A DNA stretch of 64,000 nucleotides, from contig CM026570.1 in NCBI GenBank assembly GCA_015143295.1, positions 24,745,250-24,809,249 on the forward strand, read 5' to 3'. Source of the stretch: Tetracentron sinense. Lineage: Eukaryota > Streptophyta > Magnoliopsida > Trochodendrales > Trochodendraceae. A program made the position numbers and the translations under genes. Position 1 is the first letter of the stretch, and each line of letters begins with the position of its first letter. The notes below the pieces were generated by a model that saw only the letters and a list, made by a program, of their open reading frames with translations, was not told where the DNA came from and searched no databases. Below are positions 34,735-44,762 of the stretch, piece by piece.

Positions 34735-35580
34735 AAGATTATAGAGAAGAATCAATGGAAGTTCATGAAAGCTGAGAGGCATATTCTAACAAAAGTAAAT
34801 CTCCCCTTCATTGTGCAGCTCAGATACTCATTTCAAACCAAATATCTACTCTACATTGTGCTGGAATTTGTAAATGGGTTCATCTTCACCACCATGGCCT
34901 TTTCAGAGAGGATCTTGCAGGCATATATACTGCTGAGATTGTTTCTGCTGCTTCTCACCTCCATGCTAATGACATCATGCATAGCGATCTCAAGCCCGAT
35001 AATATCATTCTTGACGTAGATGGTCATGCCATGTTTACTGATTTTGGCTTCGCTAAGCAATTCGCAAATGATACAAGATCCAAAACCATGTGTGGAACAA
35101 TTGAATATATGTCGCCCCAAGTTTTTCTCGGTAAGGGCTATGACGAGGCTACAGATTGGTGGAGTGTGGAAATTATGCTGTTTGAGATGCTTACCAGGCA
35201 TCTTCCTTTCATTGGTTGCAACAGACAGAAGATCCAGCAGAAGATAATAATTGAGAAGGCTAAGCTTCCAGCATTCTTACAAGGGAAGCACATTCCCTCT
35301 TGAAAGGGCTACTGCAGAAGGAATCTAGCAAGCGTCTTGGTAGCGAGGAGATAAAGTGTCACGAGTGGTTCAGGCCGATCAACAGGAAGAAATTTGAGGC
35401 CTGAGAAATCAAGCCAAGCTTTTGTCCTTAAGTCACTGAAAACAGTGCATTGCTAATTTTGAAGGGTGCTGGACCAACATGCTACTGTTGGATTCTCCTG
35501 TTGGAAGCCCAAAAGCCAATGACAGACCCTTCAAGGGGTTCAATCACATGCATCCGGATCATCCAGATAACTGATCGAAG
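34735..35580 (+). pseudogene. S6K-like AGC protein kinase, intronless fragment
   Basis: Fragment of a plant ribosomal-protein-S6-kinase-like Ser/Thr kinase. In order: IIEKNQWKFMKAERHILTK, PFIVQLRYSFQTKYLLY (N-lobe strands 4-5), IMHSDLKPDNIILDVDGH (catalytic loop), MFTDFGFAKQF (DFG), MCGTIEYMSPQVF (activation loop), TDWWSVEIMLFEML, then in another frame LLKGLLQKESSKRLG, the AGC tail, and LLLDSPVGSPKANDRPF. Two frameshifts (about 34880 and 35290) and a TGA near 35402 break it. The HRD Arg is Ser and the APE Glu is Gln, and the N-terminus with the ATP-binding Lys is missing. Coding is continuous across regions normally interrupted by introns in plant S6Ks, suggesting a processed copy; that is inference. 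Confidence 0.85.
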
Positions 35581-35589
35581 CCATTTCCG

Positions 35590-36764
35590 TGTATGAGGAG
35601 TGCTAGCCCTACTCTCGATCGGACTTTTTCTACTCTCAGCCTAAGTCAACCAAGTCTCCCAATTTCTTAAAAAGTGTTGTGCTTTAAGCCTTTAACATTA
35701 AAAAGTGCTTTAACAGATTACTTTGTCTTTGCTAGTAAATCACTTAACCTTTTGCATTTGCAGTGGTTATTACCCATGTTTCCTGCTAAAACATTCAACT
35801 AAGTTACTCATGTTATTCTTTTTTCTTCCTTTTTATTTCTTTCCTTTTGTTGTAAACAGAAAGATGGGATGCTCAAACTTCTCATGTTCTTTACCTGCAG
35901 CATTGTAGGAAGCCCTCTAATATGTGCAACGAGGTCGGAGCATGACTGCTATAGAATAATGCCGATGCCACTTTCTTTCCCTTTAAGTAGTTCAGAGAGT
36001 ACAATTTTAAAATTTGCCTACCATTAGAAGTTACTTTTAACTATTTCCAAACGTTTGGGTGGTTCTTCATGGATGGGCTCTGGAATCAAATCCATCATTA
36101 GTTATAACTACTCTTGTAAGACTTGATGTCCTCTGTGCTTAAATTTATTTTGCTTCTTCTCAAATAGAATTCTTTGCTTTTCACTTCATGATTTATTGGG
36201 CATCTTTGGAGTTTTAATACATGTCATCACCAATTTTCAGTACTTGAATTCCCTTTAATACATTTCGAGCACTACAAAATTAAGGGTTTTTAGCGGGGGG
36301 GACCTTTAGCATAACTACCTCTGAAATGTACATGTAGCCTAGATTCTTTATAACTGCCACTACATGTCTTCATAGCGCAATATATACCAGCTGGAATTTA
36401 TATGAAACTGCAGCTAAAACATGTTCCCACCAAAATATTAGTGGTGGCTTTGATAAACTGCCGCTGAAACATATTTCCCACCAGACTATTAGCTGTGGTT
36501 TTGTATAACCAACACTAAAAATCAAGGGGTTCACTTATGTGCATCCGGAGCATCTAGATAACCGATCAAACTTCAAAGCCAATTCAGCATATATAGCTCA
36601 ACTTACATGTGCTAATTTTAAACTCTCTCAATGTAAATATTACAGTTCAATGCATATTTCTCTAAATTCCTCGTCACACTGCCAATTCTTATGTGATTTA
36701 GTAAATTAAGTGTCAAAAGTAAAGTTAACTTCTGCTAAGTTTCACGGAGAATGTGGCAAAATAG
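35590..36764. other. Non-coding DNA after the kinase pseudogene
   Basis: AT-rich, no supported gene. The end of the kinase fragment (GCATCCGGATCATCCAGATAAC at 35550) has a second copy at 36540 (GCATCCGGAGCATCTAGATAAC), so a duplicated tail of the kinase 3' region is present. Confidence 0.5.
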
Positions 36765-37400
36765 GAACAATGTAGATCGAATTGGAATGCAAATAATGTA
36801 TCTTTGGTTCAATACACCTGTAATCGCATGGATGGCTTGGGGCTGCAGATATGAATTCTTCATCCAAAACTTTGGTCTTAAAGAATTAAAGGGAAGAATG
36901 CAAATTTAATTTGTACATTCAGATTTAATGTTTTGCTGAATTAAAGGGTAGAGAAGTGCATAGAGGCTTATACTTTCGATTACAAAATAGCATAACATTT
37001 CAAGACTAGTATATGTGGGATCAAGTCTAAACTTACATATGGTCGATCCGACAGATGCTACTGCGGTATAACAAATACCTCTTGGAAATTAGAGATGCTA
37101 GATGGCACCACCATCCCATTTCCTTGATCATGTTAGAGAAGAAAGGATCATTACAGATATTCAATGATATGATCAAGGTGGACAGAGCTACATGCTAGAG
37201 GTAGAGAGATTCCACAACACCCACTGATCTCTTATCTAACAATTTGAGAACAGAGATCTCAGTTTACTCATTTAAAAAGGGAAATTAAAAAAAAAAAAAA
37301 ACTTTATGAACCAAATTCAACATAGTTCAAGAAAGTCAACAAACTGGAAATGCTTAATATAATCATCATATGAGTACAAAAATTACAAAAAAAAAGAAAC
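36765..37400. repeat. Dispersed duplicate, right arm
   Basis: Diverged second copy of 34225-34520, with extra sequence inserted (about 37045-37340). The last 60 bp, read on the minus strand, align with the RING gene 3' UTR (GTAATTTTTGT, ATGATTAT, GCATTT). This is therefore the displaced 3' flank of the RING copy on the other side of the Tat element. Confidence 0.75.
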
Positions 37401-37432
37401 CTGTAAGGGATAAAATTCGTAAAAACTAATTA

Positions 37433-37760
37433 ACGTTGGGGAACGAGCTAGCTTTTGTTGTTTTGTGCACGAAAGTGACACGTGGACGTGTGTTTGAGTC
37501 ACGTGCTTAAAATAGAAGGATACACATTATCTGATGCATAGCGTTCACGTTGTACAAATTAAGACGTATCCGTGGTCTTGCGAAATAACGTTCTCGTTGT
37601 GGTTTCGACAACGTTTCCGTTGTCTTGTGCACAACGTAGATGTTGTATTCTCGACAACGTTTTCGGTGTTAATTGAACAACGAGCCCGTCGTGATTCAGA
37701 TAAGGATGTCCAGGTCATATTTTAAGACGTATACAACGTACTCAAGCTCGAGTCAACAAC
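37433..37760. promoter_or_regulatory. U3 cluster of CAACG/CGTTG motifs and G-boxes
   Basis: About ten occurrences of CAACG in either orientation in 330 bp, often as ACAACGT, together with two CACGTG G-boxes. Such ACGT-core and AACG motifs are bound by bZIP/bHLH and MYB factors in plants. Function here is inference. The cluster is conserved in the right LTR. Confidence 0.45.
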
Positions 37761-38004
37761 GAGACCGACTCGCAGGAGGGAGTAATCAGGAGGCGATCGA
37801 TTGTTCTGACAAGTGGGCCGAAAGCACTACCTTGGCATTTAATGCAGGTCACTTCTGTGTGCTATCAGACTCAACCGACTGAACTAATGGTAGGCTTTCA
37901 CGTGTGATGCAACAGGTGGTAGATTTTACTGACATATTTGGTAATGAGTGCAAGGCACGTGGTATGGGCATTTATGGTCATCTATGGCCATACCAAGGTT
38001 AACT

Positions 38005-38012
38005 TATAAATA
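38005..38012 (+). promoter_or_regulatory. TATA box of the left LTR
   Basis: TATAAATA about 215 bp before the LTR end. The right LTR has the same box at 48398-48405. Confidence 0.7.
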
Positions 38013-38225
38013 CCCCGAGAATTCAGTGTTACAGGGATCGAAAGATAGATATATTTTTCAGTGCTACTATTTGCTTTACTGTTCATCATCTTCTTCATCT
38101 ACTTACTTTATCATCGGAGTACAGTGACGGTATCACACCCTTCAACTTCTACCTTCTACCAGTAAACCAGAGGTGAACAGTTGCAGCTGATGCGTGCCTT
38201 TTCCGGTATTTTTCCCCCTCAAAAT

Positions 38226-38241
38226 TGGCGCCGTCTGTGGG
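38226..38241 (+). other. Primer binding site of the Tat element
   Basis: TGGCGCCGTCTGTGGG starts 4 bp after the left LTR. The TGGCGCCG start is the form used by many Tat and Athila elements (Asp-tRNA-like complement). Confidence 0.85.
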
Positions 38242-38293
38242 AAATAATAAACGAACCTCCCTTAGCTCTTTGTGATCATAACTGATCAAACTT

Positions 38294-40579
38294 TTGTGCC
38301 CGGGCGTGAGAATCAAACCCCTCAGGCCACCCCATTCGCACCTTCTGTTGTGCAGACTTTCATTCCTAGGGTCAGTCCATTGTCTGACCAGCCAGAGAGG
38401 ACCATGCCCTCCCATCGAACCTTCTGTCTCTGATCGTATTTTGATGATGTTGCAAAGGCAGCAATCTGCTCTGGATCAGATCACCAGACACCAACAGATG
38501 ATGCAAGAAAGACTTGATGCGATCGAGCATAGTAGGCTCGAAGTAGATGATGGGCCATCTCAGAGATCATCAGTGAGACGTCAGCTTGACTTCTCTTCTC
38601 CCCCATTAGCACCAGAGAACCGCGACACCAGGTTCGTGTTTCCTCCTACTGAGAGAGAGGTAGGACAACTTCCAGTTTGTGTGGAGCAGAGGGTCCCTTC
38701 TGATCGTATTGATTTATGAGAAGAAGCAGGACAAGAAGATTCGAGAGGTGCTGCCGAGGGAGCGGTTGTTCAGAAGACTTGGATGACTCCCAAGGAGGTG
38801 GAGGCTATGATCAGTGCTCGTGTCAAGAGCATGAAATGAGGGATTCCTGATCACTTTACTCAGTTGGCAAAGGACAACGTCGAGAACTCTCCTTTCACAG
38901 ATGTCATCAATCAGTCATATACTTCCTCCAAGTTTATGACTCCAATCTTCCCCATGTACACCGGAAAGACGGATCCGGAGGAGCACTTGTTTGACTTCAA
39001 GCATGCGATGGCAGTTCGCAATACAGATGATAATCTGTATTGTAAGGCCTTCCCCAACAGCCTGGCAGGAGCGGCATCGAGATGGTTTCGTAATCTGCCT
39101 CCTGGTTCAATCAGCAACTTCGCCGAGCTCAGGTCGGCTTTTATTGATCAATTCATTATCAATAAAAAGAAGAAAGCAGGTGCAGATACTCTCTTCTCTT
39201 TAAGGATGAAATCGGCGGAATCCTTGAGAGACTTCATTTCGCGCTTCACTGATGAAGTCCATAGCATCGATAAAGTCGATGAAGGGAGTTGTAATGCTGC
39301 TTTTAAGAATGCTATCCCCAGGCATTCCGAGCTTTACAAATCTCTGGCTCTTGACTATCCTGTCAAGATGGATGAGATGATGGTTCGTGCAACCAAGTAT
39401 GGAAGATACGAAGATGATGTCTCCGTTGTGCCGAAGCTGAGGATGAGAGGGGTGGACGTGATAGAGAAAGCACACCGGTCGTCTAGGAGGAATGAGAAGA
39501 TGCAGAGGTATGAGTCTTCATCGTTTGAGGACTCACCACCTAGGAAGCAGAAGGAGAAAGTAGTGTATGTAACTCAGCGGGATCAGCCGGTTCGGCGCCC
39601 GTATGAAGGTAATTATAATCAATCCGAGCAGCAGGGTAGGACGGAGAGACGTCCTAGCCCGAACTTTCAGCAGCAAGCGAGGCAGCATCATCAGCCCCGC
39701 CAGGAGCAGCCACCAGTGCAGCGAGAGAGAGGTGTTCAGCCTAGTGAGAGGCGACCTTTTGCAGCTCGGACATACCCCATCCATTTTACTGTTAGCCCAG
39801 CGACCATCATGAAGTCAATGGAGGGCCAAGCATACTTCGAATGGTCTGCTAGAGCAGTACAAGATGTTACGTCGGGACCACAGGCACATGAGTATTGTCA
39901 TTATCATAAGTGTCGTGGTCATCTCACGAACCGATATCGCATCTTGAGGGAGTACTTGGAGAGACTGGTCCAGGAAGGATACTTAGGGGAGTATCTCAGT
40001 TTTGATAACGATAATACGGTGAGCACCAGAGAACCGTTATCTCAACCTCGTACAGGAGAGCCTACCAGTAATCCAAGTACCAGTGGAGGAGGACGAGGGG
40101 GAGCCCCTTTAGGCACTATCAACGTCATTTGCCGGGTGCGAACACCAGAGGAGGACGTGGAGAGAGATTTCAGAGCAAAGATGAGGAAGATGTCTCACGA
40201 AGCTGAGGTTTGTCAGGTGCAGATGCCTGCAAGAAGCATGGGACAGGCGCTTACGTTCGCTGATCATGATTTGGCAACGGTAATCCGGCCTCATTATGAT
40301 GCTCTTGTTCTCACCATGAGGATAGGAGATTTCGACATCAAAAGGGTGCTCGTGGATTCCGGGAGTGGGGCAGACATTTTGTATCTTCATGCTTTCACTC
40401 AGATGAAGTTGGATCCGTCCGTTCTCATCTCTGCTCAGATCCCATTGTTCGGGTTTGATGGCAGTTCGATGAAACCGTTAGGAGACGTCGTCTTACCCGT
40501 TGTGGTAGGACCCGTTGTCCTGCAAACCAAATTTTCTGTTCTGGATGCTCCATCGCCTTACAACGCGATTTTGGGTTGA
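38294..40579 (+). pseudogene. Tat-lineage gag and aspartic protease
   Basis: Gag forms the particle and protease matures the polyprotein. Gag core is at 38864-39420: PIFPMYTGKTDPEEHLFDFK, GAASRWFRNLPPGSI, FAELRSAFIDQF, then a basic, Gln/Arg-rich region. The nucleic-acid-binding knuckle is reduced to CHYHKCRGH at about 39895-39920. Protease: VLVDSGSGADILYLHAF (active-site DSG) at about 40345 and PYNAILG at its end. The frame is constant, but TGA stops lie at 38717, 38837 and 40577. The stop after ILG falls where relatives usually have Arg (CGA), consistent with C-to-T decay. Upstream start is uncertain because the frame is open from about 38294. Confidence 0.92.
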
Positions 40580-42343
40580 TGGTGGACCCACGAGATGAAG
40601 GTTGTTCCCTCCTCGTACTATCAGGTGTTGAAATACCCAATGCAGGATGGATCCCAGGAGATCAGAGGAGATCAATTGGCGTCGCAGAAGTGTGACTTCC
40701 CTCCTTCCGTTGTGCCCAAATAGCAATTACAGGTCGACTCCGTTGTGGAAGAGAGCTCGGAGGCCCCATTGTGCAGACCTTCCGTTGAGCCCACGAAGGC
40801 AGTCAATTTGGGAACGGAAGAAGAGCCAAAGGTGTTGCAGGTCGGGACGAGCTTGACAACATACGAAGAGGGCGAGCTGTTGGAATTCTTAAAGAGGAAC
40901 CTTGATGTCTTTGCATGGTCGCACAAAGATATGACAGGCATCAGTCCAAGCATTATCTGCCACCACCTCAACGTTGATCCTGCTGTCCCTCCGGTGAAGC
41001 AGAAACCTCGGAGACTTGCCTCTGCCTATCATGATGCAGTGAATGAAGAGATAGACAAGCTGATCCAGTTTGGGTTCATCCAGGAAGTGCAGTATCCTGC
41101 CTGGATAGCTAATGTAGTAACTGTACCTAAGAAGAATGAGAAGGTAAGAGTTTGTATTGACTTCACTGGTGTCAATAAAGCATGTCCCAAAGATTTTTTC
41201 CCTATGCCAAGAATTGACAGGCTCATCAATGCCACTGCTGGCCATGAAATGTTATCATTTATGAATGGTTATTCGGGCTATAATCAAATCCTCCTGGCGG
41301 AAGAAGATCAAGAGAAGACCACTTTCATTACAGAGCGTGGCTTGTTCTGTTATCGTGTTATGCCCTTTGGTCTGAAGAATGCTGGTGCCACATATCAGTG
41401 TCTGATGAATCTCATGTTTGGGCCACTCCTCGGCAAATCGGTTGAAGTTTACATTGATGATATCGTTGTGAAGAGCCGATTTCGGAATACCCTTGTGAGA
41501 GATCTTGTTAAGCCTTTCTCTATTCTGAGAACTTTCAATTTGAAGATTAACCGAGAGAAGTGTACTTTCGGGGTCACTTCTGGCAAATTCTTGGGGTATC
41601 TTGTGAGTCAGCGGGGTATTGAAGCTAATCCAGCTCAGATTCGAGCTCTGCTGGACATGCCGGAGCCCAAGTTGAAGAAGGAGATTCAGAAGTTAACAGG
41701 GCGTATCGCTGCACTCAATCGTTTTATCTCAAAGTCATCTGATCGTTGTAAATCCCTTTTTGAGCTCTTGAGGAAGGATTCTATTTTCGCGTGGACACCA
41801 GAGTGTTCTCGAGCTTTCATTGCTTTGAAAAAGTATTTAGGCTCGGCCCCTATTCTCTCCGTCCCTGAACCAGGTGAAGTCTTGTATCTGTATCTTTCTG
41901 TCTCAGCACAAACCATTGGCTCAGTCTTGGTCAGGTGTTGTGGCGGCGTCGAGAAACCTGTGTATTTCATCAGCAAAACTTTTCTTAAGGCAGAATGTAA
42001 TTACAGCAAGCTCGAGAAGGTGTGTCTTACTCTTGTCTTTTTTCCTGAAAAGCTTCGTCCTTACTTTCATGCTCATTCTATCGTTGTCATCACAACGTAT
42101 CATTTGAAAGTCGTGTTGGGACGACCCGAGTTGGCGGGAAGAATGTCGAAGTGGGCTGTGGCTCTGAGTGAGTTCGATATTCAGTATAGAGCGAGAATTT
42201 CAGAGAAAGGGCAGGCAATGGCAGGATTCCTTTCAGACTTCCCTGTGGAGGAGGTAGAGGAGGTGATTGCTGATCTTCGTGAGCTCCCCGATGAGGTTGA
42301 CAACGATGATATCGTTGTAGATGGAGATAAATCTTCAGGATGA
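40580..42343 (+). pseudogene. Tat-lineage reverse transcriptase and first RNase H
   Basis: Same reading frame as gag. Reverse transcriptase: KVRVCIDFTGVNKACPKDFF, the FMNGYSGYNQILLAEEDQEK block, FCYRVMPFGLKNAGATYQ and the catalytic box VEVYIDDIVVKS (YIDD) near 41445-41480, then CTFGVTSGKFLGYLVSQRGI. RNase H follows (FAWTPECSRAFIALK, VEKPVYFISKTFLKAECNYS). The gypsy order, with integrase after RNase H, is clear. Stops at 40721 (TAG) and 42341 (TGA). Confidence 0.95.
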
Positions 42344-42352
42344 GTTGATTGG

Positions 42353-42799
42353 CTGTTGTACGTCGATGAATCTTCTAACTCGAGTGGTTCAGGACTTGGT
42401 GTTGTGCTCATTAGTCCGGAGAACGTAAAAGTACAGAAGATGTTGCGTCTTGGGTTTACTGCCTCCAACAACGAAGCTGAGTACGAAGCATTGCTACTTG
42501 GCTTGCAGAGTGCGCACGAGCTGCAGGTCTCTAGATTGAGAGTTTTTTGTGATTCACAGCTTGTAGTGTATCAGGTGAATGGAGACTATGAATGCAAGGA
42601 TGATCAAATGAAACAGTATACTGCACTCATTCGTTCGCAGTGTGAAGCGTTCACCGTTGTGGAGATCAAGCATACCCGAAGAGATGAGAATAGGCATGCT
42701 GATGCTCTGGCTTATCTTGCTTCCATGATGCAGTCTGATGAACCCAAAGCCGTTCTCATGGAATACAAAGAATATCCTTCGATAGCACTCCAGGCTTAG
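42353..42799 (+). CDS. Second (archaeal-type) RNase H domain of the Tat polyprotein
   Basis: An extra RNase H between the standard one and integrase is a known capture specific to Tat-lineage elements. Residues seen: LYVDESSNSSGSGLGVVLIS (first catalytic Asp), NNEAEYEALLLGLQSAHEL (Glu), LRVFCDSQLVVYQVNGDY (second Asp) and RRDENRHADALAYLAS (final Asp region). All the usual acidic positions appear kept. It is in frame with the upstream reverse transcriptase apart from the stop at 42341, and ends at a TAG (42797-42799) that looks like a mutated CAG. Confidence 0.9.
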   Translation: MLYVDESSNSSGSGLGVVLISPENVKVQKMLRLGFTASNNEAEYEALLLGLQSAHELQVSRLRVFCDSQLVVYQVNGDYECKDDQMKQYTALIRSQCEAFTVVEIKHTRRDENRHADALAYLASMMQSDEPKAVLMEYKEYPSIALQA

Positions 42800-44021
42800 C
42801 GGGAGGTATGTTTTGTTAATCCAGTACCAAGTTGGATGACAGGGTTGACGGCCTACTTGAAAGATGGAGTTCTTCCTATTACTGCAAAAGAGTCAAGACA
42901 AATCCAGTTCAAGGCACCTCGTTATGTCCTGGTACAGGGAGAGTTATACAAAAAATCTTTCGGAGGACCTTTGTTGAAGTGTGTTCATCCTGTAGATGTG
43001 GAGATGATTCTTGCTGAGCTTCATGAAGGGATTTGTGGTATACATTCAGGAGGGAGAACGATAGCTCATCGAGCCCAGTCAGTGTCAACGATATGCTCGT
43101 TTAATTCATGCTCCAGCTCAAGAGCTTAACACTGTCTCTCAACCTTGGCCATTTGCACGGTGGGGCCTAGATATTGTGGGTCATTTCCCTAAGGCACCAG
43201 GGAATCTCATCTTTCTCCTCGTGGTAACTGATTACTTCTCTCGTTGGATTGAAGCCGTTCCCCTTGCTCGTATCAGAGAACAAGAAGTAAAGAAGTTCAT
43301 GTGGGAGCATATCGTCTGTAGGTTCGGCATACCTCAGTCCATTATCACTGACAATGGGAAACAGTTCACAGGTTGTATCATTGCAGAGTTTTGTAGCGAA
43401 TTAAAGATCAAACATATTTTTTCGTCTCCATATTATCCGCAGGGGAATGGCTTGGCTGAAGCAGCTAATAAAAATATATTGAACGCCTTGAAGAGAAGAT
43501 TGGAAGACTCGAAGGGAAAGTGGACTACCGAGCTGCACAACGTATTGTGGGGATATAGGACGACACCGAGGAGTCCTACAAACGAAACACCTTTCTCTTT
43601 GGCCTATGGCATGGAAGCTGTCATTCCTACTGAGATTAGTTTACCCACAATACACTCCTGGCATAGCAAGAAGAAGTACGGAGAGAAAGACAGGAACGTT
43701 GAGCTCATGGCCATTCACCTCGACTTGTTAGAAGAAAAACGAGAAGATGTCAGCATTCAGATGAGGAGATACCAGCAACAGCTAAGGAAGGCGTACAACC
43801 GAAAGGTACAACGAAGAGTCCTTCAGGTCGGAGATCTCGTTCTCCGAAAAGTATTTCAGAATACCAGGGAGATTAACAGTGGCAAGTTGGGACCTAATTG
43901 GGAAGGACCGTATATCGTAGAACGATTGGGGAGTCCTGGCGTTTGCTACTTAAAAGATCTGCAAGGTAATCTCATCCAAAAATCCTGGAACATTATGAAC
44001 CTGAGGCAATTCTTTCAATAG
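42800..44021 (+). pseudogene. Tat-lineage integrase, zinc-finger part deleted
   Basis: The N-terminal part has PRYVLVQGELYKKSF and GICGIHSGGRTIAHR. The text then jumps to QCQRYARLIHAPAQELN in a different frame, so roughly 25 codons holding the rest of the His/Cys zinc-binding motif are missing and the frame is shifted near 43075-43085. The DDE core follows at 43140-44021: FARWGLDIVGHFPKAPGN (Asp), IITDNGKQFTG (Asp), SPYYPQGNGLAEAANKNI (Glu), RTTPRSPTNETPFSLAYG, then the C-terminal LGPNWEGPYIVERLGSPGVC chromatin/DNA-binding part. Core residues are kept. Confidence 0.93.
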
Positions 44022-44762
44022 AATCTATGGTGAATAAATGAGTTGTTACAATAAAAAGTTTTCCAGTGTTATTACATGAGCATTTAAATTATTGCTTTGA
44101 AGTTTTTACATCAACTCGTTGTCTAGAACATCAGTGTAATATTGTGAATGTTTTGCAAATTCAAATAAGATTTCGCTTGAACATCATACTCACAACGAGA
44201 CACTAGTGGCTTATCCTAAGGATGTCATCTGAGCAAAACCAGTGGCTTATCCTAATGGCATCCTCTGAGCAAGTGTCTCTAAACTGAGTTACTTTATGTT
44301 CATCTTATGGAATTTTATTTGTCAGATTACATTCACAGTGAACTACATAAGCGATGTATCTAGGCATATTTCTTTTTTCCGTTGTATGTATGCTTCCTTT
44401 GTGTATATGATTCAGAGTGCTTTGTTCGATGTGTGCATCAATCATTACGAAGAGGAGTCATTTACATATACTCAAGTGCCTACGTTGTAAGCTATTATGA
44501 TCATGTTTGATTCTATGATCCGTAAAACATGTTCATACACTTATATTACATTCTTTCTTGTATGCATACGTTGTGCGAGCTCTGCAAATTCAAGTTCCAA
44601 TACAAAGATTAAAAAAAAAAAAGGAGGTGTAAAGGAAAGAAAGAGAGAATGATCATTCATTTAAAGAAACCCATTGCTGGGTAAAGTACAGAAAACTCCA
44701 TAACACGGGGAAGAAGATGATGCATTACAAGTAACAAGAGAGAGAAACAAGGAGAGAAGAAA
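44022..44762. other. Spacer between integrase and antisense gene
   Basis: AT-rich, no coding region supported. Contains a tandem pair of about 40 bp (AGTGGCTTATCCTAA, then TCTGAGCAA) at 44207-44275 and a purine tract (A12 then GGAGG) near 44607-44640 that could be an internal polypurine tract. Both gene ends (integrase and antisense gene) point into it. Confidence 0.5.

Larger units (their letters stand above)
37402..38221 (+). repeat. Left LTR of the Tat element
   Basis: 820 bp, TGTAAGGGATAAAATTC to CCCCCTCA. Contains two G-boxes CACGTG (37479-37484, 37500-37505), about ten CAACG/CGTTG motifs within 37433-37760, and TATAAATA at 38005-38012. Confidence 0.96.
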
